A stretch of 64,000 nucleotides of DNA from Fidelibacterota bacterium MT.SAG.3 (GTDB lineage: Bacteria; Fidelibacterota; SORT01). The notes below the pieces were generated by a model. That model did not search any database and was not told where the DNA came from. It saw nothing but the letters and a program-made list of their open reading frames with translations. This document shows, in pieces, positions 61,067 to 64,000 of the stretch (its first letter is position 1; every line of letters starts with the position of its first letter). The position numbers and the translations under genes are program-made. The stretch covers positions 19,763-83,762 of the forward strand of contig SORT01000002.1 of the NCBI GenBank assembly GCA_004402895.1, in the 5' to 3' direction.

Positions 61067-63372
61067 TTAGTTCAAAAGATTTTCGAGTCGTTGGCAAGGT
61101 CACGCCGCGCGTGGACGCGGAAAAGTTATCCCGCGGCAAAGGCGCTTTCAGCGATGATATCGAATTCCGTGAACTGCTGCATCTGAAGGTTCTAAGGAGT
61201 CCGCATGCGCATGCACGGATAACATCAATCGACACATCAAAGGCTAAGGCTCTTGCGGGAGTTCATGCCGTGCTGACTCATGAGGATTTACCGAGGATCC
61301 CTCACACTACCGCAGGTCAGGGGTGGCCGGAGCCATCGCCATATGATACAGTCATTCTTGATAACAAGGTCAGATTCGTTGGTGACCGGGTTGCCGCGGT
61401 CGCAGCCGAAACTTCCGAAATCGCCGAAAAAGCCTGCTCTCTCATTGAAGTTGATTATGAAACTCTTGAGGCGCTGTTTGACCCTGAGAAGGCATCTAAA
61501 CCGGGCGCAATTATTATTCATGACGAGGAGGATTCAAGCGGGATATTCGATAAATCTTCCAACATAGCATCCAAACTTGAAGCCACATATGGAGATGTTG
61601 AAGAAGCATTTAAAGACGCGTATAAAATATTCGAAGAGCATTACGAGGTCGGCTACGTTCAACAAGCCTCGATTGAGCCCCACATTTGTATAACCTGGTT
61701 GGACGAGGACGACAGGCTTGTCATTAGAACTACCACACAGGTGCCGTTTCATGTCAGGAGAATCGTAGCAAATGTACTGCAATTGCCCGTGAAAAAGATT
61801 CGTGTGATGAAGCCCCGCGTGGGCGGAGGTTTCGGCGGTAAGCAGGAAATATTAAACGAGGAACTCTGCGGGGCTTTCACCATGGCGACCGGTAAAGCTG
61901 TTCGTTATTGGATGACGAGAGAAGAAGAGCTTCACGCAGCCAGGACACGACATCCGCAAAAACTCTTCTTCAAAACCGCCGTTTCAAAAGAGGGCAAGAT
62001 TCTCGCCATGGAAGTCAGGGTTATTGAAAACACAGGAGCATACGGTACTCACGGACACACCGTGATGACAGTTACCGGGAATAAGATCTTTTCGATGTAT
62101 AACATTCCTAATATAAAATTCGTAGGAGAAGCGGTCTATACCAATCTTCCGGTTGCCGGAGCTTTCCGTGGCTACGGAACTCCACAGGGGATTTTCGCCT
62201 TAGAATCGCATATTGATGAAATAGCCGATAAACTCGGAATTGACCAAATTGAGTTCAGGCTGAATAACTTGTATAAAGAAGGCGACAGTTTGCCGATTAC
62301 CTCCAAAATGGCTGAAGGCGGAGGCGCCGACGCTCAGGTCATCCGCTCTTCCGGTTTAGAGGAATGTATCAGAAGAGGCGCAAAAGCCATCGGCTGGGGC
62401 AGCCCCAAAGAACCGACAGCTGTAGGAAGATCACGGGGTATAGGGATTGCCATCAATACGCAAGGCTCAGGCATTCCTAATGTGGACATGGCTGCGAGTT
62501 CTATCAAGATGAACGAAGATGGTTCTTTCAACCTGCTATGCGGAGCAACAGATATCGGTACCGGCTCGGATACCGCCCTTGCCCAGATCGCGGCGGAAGC
62601 TCTTTGCGTCCCGGTCGATGATATACTTATTTACAGCTCAGACACCGACATGACACCATTTGACACCGGAGCGTATGCTTCAAGCACCACCTACATCTCT
62701 GGCGCAGCAGTTTTAGTGGCGGCAAAAAAAGTTAAATCGCAAATCTTAGATGTTGCCGCTGAAATGCTTGAAGTCGAAAAGGAACATCTGATCTGCTCCG
62801 ATAGTAAGGTGAGCACCCAAGAGGGGAAAATCGTTACATATGAGCAAATTTGCCTTTACTCTTTATACCAGCGCAACCAGTTCCAGATAATGGCGGTTGG
62901 AAGTACGGTAAGTTCCGAGTCGCCTCCACCGTATTCAGTCGTATTCGCGGATGTTGAAGTAGACGATGACACGGGTCAGATCAGGCTGCTGAAATTAGTT
63001 GCAGCCGTCGATTGCGGCGTTGCAGTCAATCCCCATATGGCGGAAGGTCAGGTTGAGGGAGCGATCACGCAGGGAATGGGCTATGCTCTTTCTGAATTCA
63101 TGCCGTTTGATAAAAACGGCGCTCCTCTTTTCAAAACATTTAGAGATTACAATATCTTCAGGTCTTCCGATATGCCTGAAATAGAAATAATTCTCGTGGA
63201 GACATACGAACCGACGGGACCATACGGAGCGAAAGCAGTGGCGGAAGTTCCTATAAGCGGTCCCGCGCCGGCGATAGCCAACGCTGTAAGCAATGCCGTA
63301 GGAGCAAGAGTGCGCTCACTGCCGATCACGCCTGAAAAAGTCTGGAAGGAACTTAAAAATAATAATAATTAG
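61063..63372 (+). CDS. Molybdopterin-binding catalytic subunit of the hydroxylase
   Basis: The protein is 769 residues from TTG 61063 (TTGA overlap). GGGFGGKQE (~253), AFRGYGTPQG (~366) and GAKAVAEVPI with the catalytic Glu (~727) mark the xanthine oxidase family molybdenum site. With the FAD and Fe-S subunits it forms a three-subunit hydroxylase. The deaminase upstream suggests purines (8-oxoguanine to urate, or xanthine), but CO-dehydrogenase-like or other aldehydes cannot be excluded by sequence alone; the CO-DH signature AYRCSFR loop is absent. Confidence 0.9.
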   Translation: MISSKDFRVVGKVTPRVDAEKLSRGKGAFSDDIEFRELLHLKVLRSPHAHARITSIDTSKAKALAGVHAVLTHEDLPRIPHTTAGQGWPEPSPYDTVILDNKVRFVGDRVAAVAAETSEIAEKACSLIEVDYETLEALFDPEKASKPGAIIIHDEEDSSGIFDKSSNIASKLEATYGDVEEAFKDAYKIFEEHYEVGYVQQASIEPHICITWLDEDDRLVIRTTTQVPFHVRRIVANVLQLPVKKIRVMKPRVGGGFGGKQEILNEELCGAFTMATGKAVRYWMTREEELHAARTRHPQKLFFKTAVSKEGKILAMEVRVIENTGAYGTHGHTVMTVTGNKIFSMYNIPNIKFVGEAVYTNLPVAGAFRGYGTPQGIFALESHIDEIADKLGIDQIEFRLNNLYKEGDSLPITSKMAEGGGADAQVIRSSGLEECIRRGAKAIGWGSPKEPTAVGRSRGIGIAINTQGSGIPNVDMAASSIKMNEDGSFNLLCGATDIGTGSDTALAQIAAEALCVPVDDILIYSSDTDMTPFDTGAYASSTTYISGAAVLVAAKKVKSQILDVAAEMLEVEKEHLICSDSKVSTQEGKIVTYEQICLYSLYQRNQFQIMAVGSTVSSESPPPYSVVFADVEVDDDTGQIRLLKLVAAVDCGVAVNPHMAEGQVEGAITQGMGYALSEFMPFDKNGAPLFKTFRDYNIFRSSDMPEIEIILVETYEPTGPYGAKAVAEVPISGPAPAIANAVSNAVGARVRSLPITPEKVWKELKNNNN

Positions 63373-63801
63373 ATGAAGCTTTCGGTCGGACAAAAAGCCT
63401 CCCGCACTGTTACCCTGACAAGCGAACATGTTCAGTCATATTCCGAATTGACCGGTGATCAGAATCCCCTGCATTTCGACAAAGAATTTACCGCTAAAAC
63501 AAAATTCGTTAAATTAGTTGTTCAGGGCGGATTAACCACAGGACTGCTACATGCTCTTGTGGCGATGGATATGCCCGGTCCCGGAACAGTATTTCTAAGT
63601 CAGAATTCGAAGTTTGTAGCTCCGGTATTCATAGGCGACACTATCACCGCTACCGCGGAAATATTGAGTTTGCACGAGACTAAGCCTGTTACTCAGTTAG
63701 GGATAGTCATAAAACGACAAGACGAGGAAGTAGTATTAGAGGGTGAGGCATGGTGTTACACGTTCAGAGTATCTCAGAACTCCTACGTTTTTGAGAATTA
63801 A
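63373..63801 (+). CDS. MaoC-like (R)-hydratase/hot-dog protein
   Basis: The protein is 142 residues. LTGDQNPLHFDKEFT carries the hydratase motif Asp and His of PhaJ-type enoyl-CoA hydratases; VVQGGLTTGLL follows. It starts directly after the molybdopterin subunit stop and belongs to the operon by position, but its role with a purine hydroxylase is unclear; it may simply be read through. Last complete gene of the window. Confidence 0.85.
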   Translation: MKLSVGQKASRTVTLTSEHVQSYSELTGDQNPLHFDKEFTAKTKFVKLVVQGGLTTGLLHALVAMDMPGPGTVFLSQNSKFVAPVFIGDTITATAEILSLHETKPVTQLGIVIKRQDEEVVLEGEAWCYTFRVSQNSYVFEN

Positions 63802-63824
63802 GAGATTAAGGGGAGTCAAATCCG

Positions 63825-63863
63825 CTGGGTTCTCCCGAAGGGACTCCTTCGGAGGATTCCCAG
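63825..63863. terminator. Long imperfect hairpin behind the operon
   Basis: CTGGGttcTCCCGAAGG-GACT-CCTTCGGAGGAttCCCAG forms a perfect 7-bp inner stem (CCGAAGG/CCTTCGG) and a 5-bp outer stem. It lies 24 bp behind the last stop. Without a clean U-run it may be a REP-like element rather than an intrinsic terminator. Confidence 0.5.
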
Positions 63864-63923
63864 ACTTTCTCGCTATGCTTTACATTGGCTACTAGTCAAC
63901 AATAGAGCCATATATGCTCCTCA

Positions 63924-63944
63924 AATCCCCTAAAAACGGGGATT
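63924..63944. terminator. Second hairpin, AATCCCC-TAAAAAC-GGGGATT
   Basis: A 7-bp perfect stem with a 7-nt loop, 60 bp behind the first. No U-run. Bases 63945-64000 hold nothing recognisable. Confidence 0.4.
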
Positions 63945-64000
63945 CACACAAGTGCTGTTTTGTGTTGTTTTACGTCTTTTAATGATCTTTGGTTGGGCAC

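Overview
The window is about 64 kb of a moderately AT-rich bacterial chromosome. The likely source is a Gram-negative, didermic member of the FCB assemblage; a Neomarinimicrobiota (SAR406)-like or related lineage is my best guess. The clues are a PorV/OMPP1-like barrel, an Omp85 protein next to a very large surface barrel, many lipoproteins with a standard lipobox alongside lgt, frequent TTG starts and tight overlaps (ATGA, TTGA). The phylum call is inference. No rRNA genes, intact tRNA genes or CRISPR arrays were seen.

Region 1 (1-13 kb) is accessory. It opens with the 3' half of a serine/selenocysteine-type tRNA on the minus strand, a typical integration scar. An erythromycin-esterase-like lipoprotein, an M28 peptidase and a ZU5-like lipoprotein interrupted by one in-frame UGA follow. 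Then comes a 5.4 kb segment (5.9-11.4 kb) bounded by two 83-bp sequences in inverted orientation, about 80% identical without gaps. It holds a short tyrosine recombinase, an 11-bp phased repeat array, two HNH proteins, a 605-aa membrane protein and one copy of a duplicated DUF4440-like lipoprotein. The second site lies between the two copies of that duplication. This is the best candidate in the window for an undescribed mobile or defence unit.

Region 2 (13-25 kb) is core metabolism and housekeeping. A minus-strand operon encodes aconitase, a DJ-1/PfpI protein and fumarase. A divergent plus-strand operon encodes a DUF512 PDZ/radical-SAM-like protein, Der, LepA, a CPBP protease, a thioesterase and two isocitrate-dehydrogenase-family proteins. 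The second of these has lost key substrate and NAD residues, suggesting a catalytic plus regulatory subunit pair.

Region 3 (25-37 kb) is a rearranged sugar-nucleotide and surface-polysaccharide locus. It has two RmlD-like reductases, a UDP-galactopyranose-mutase-like flavoprotein, a P-loop kinase, cupins, a nucleotidyltransferase-kinase fusion, a UDP-glucuronate-epimerase-like protein and a DegT aminotransferase. Between 32.7 and 33.1 kb lie three joined gene remnants absent from the ORF track. A sigma-region-4-like regulator follows, whose Shine-Dalgarno sequence is perfectly complementary to an upstream segment that can alternatively pair with a third segment.

Region 4 (37-58 kb) is mainly cell envelope. 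A translationally coupled operon encodes an NHL propeller, a 1157-aa barrel-like protein and an Omp85 protein. Lgt, a DUF2520 protein, AMMECR1 and MEMO follow, then a PorV-like barrel, a Tyr-rich lipoprotein, a TPR protein, a free-methionine-R-sulfoxide-reductase-like GAF protein, a 5'-nucleotidase-like lipoprotein, a saccharopine-dehydrogenase-family enzyme, a PD40 propeller, a DUF819 transporter and small envelope proteins.

Region 5 (58-64 kb) is a purine-catabolism-like operon: an 8-oxoguanine-deaminase-like amidohydrolase, three xanthine-dehydrogenase-type subunits and a MaoC-like hydratase.
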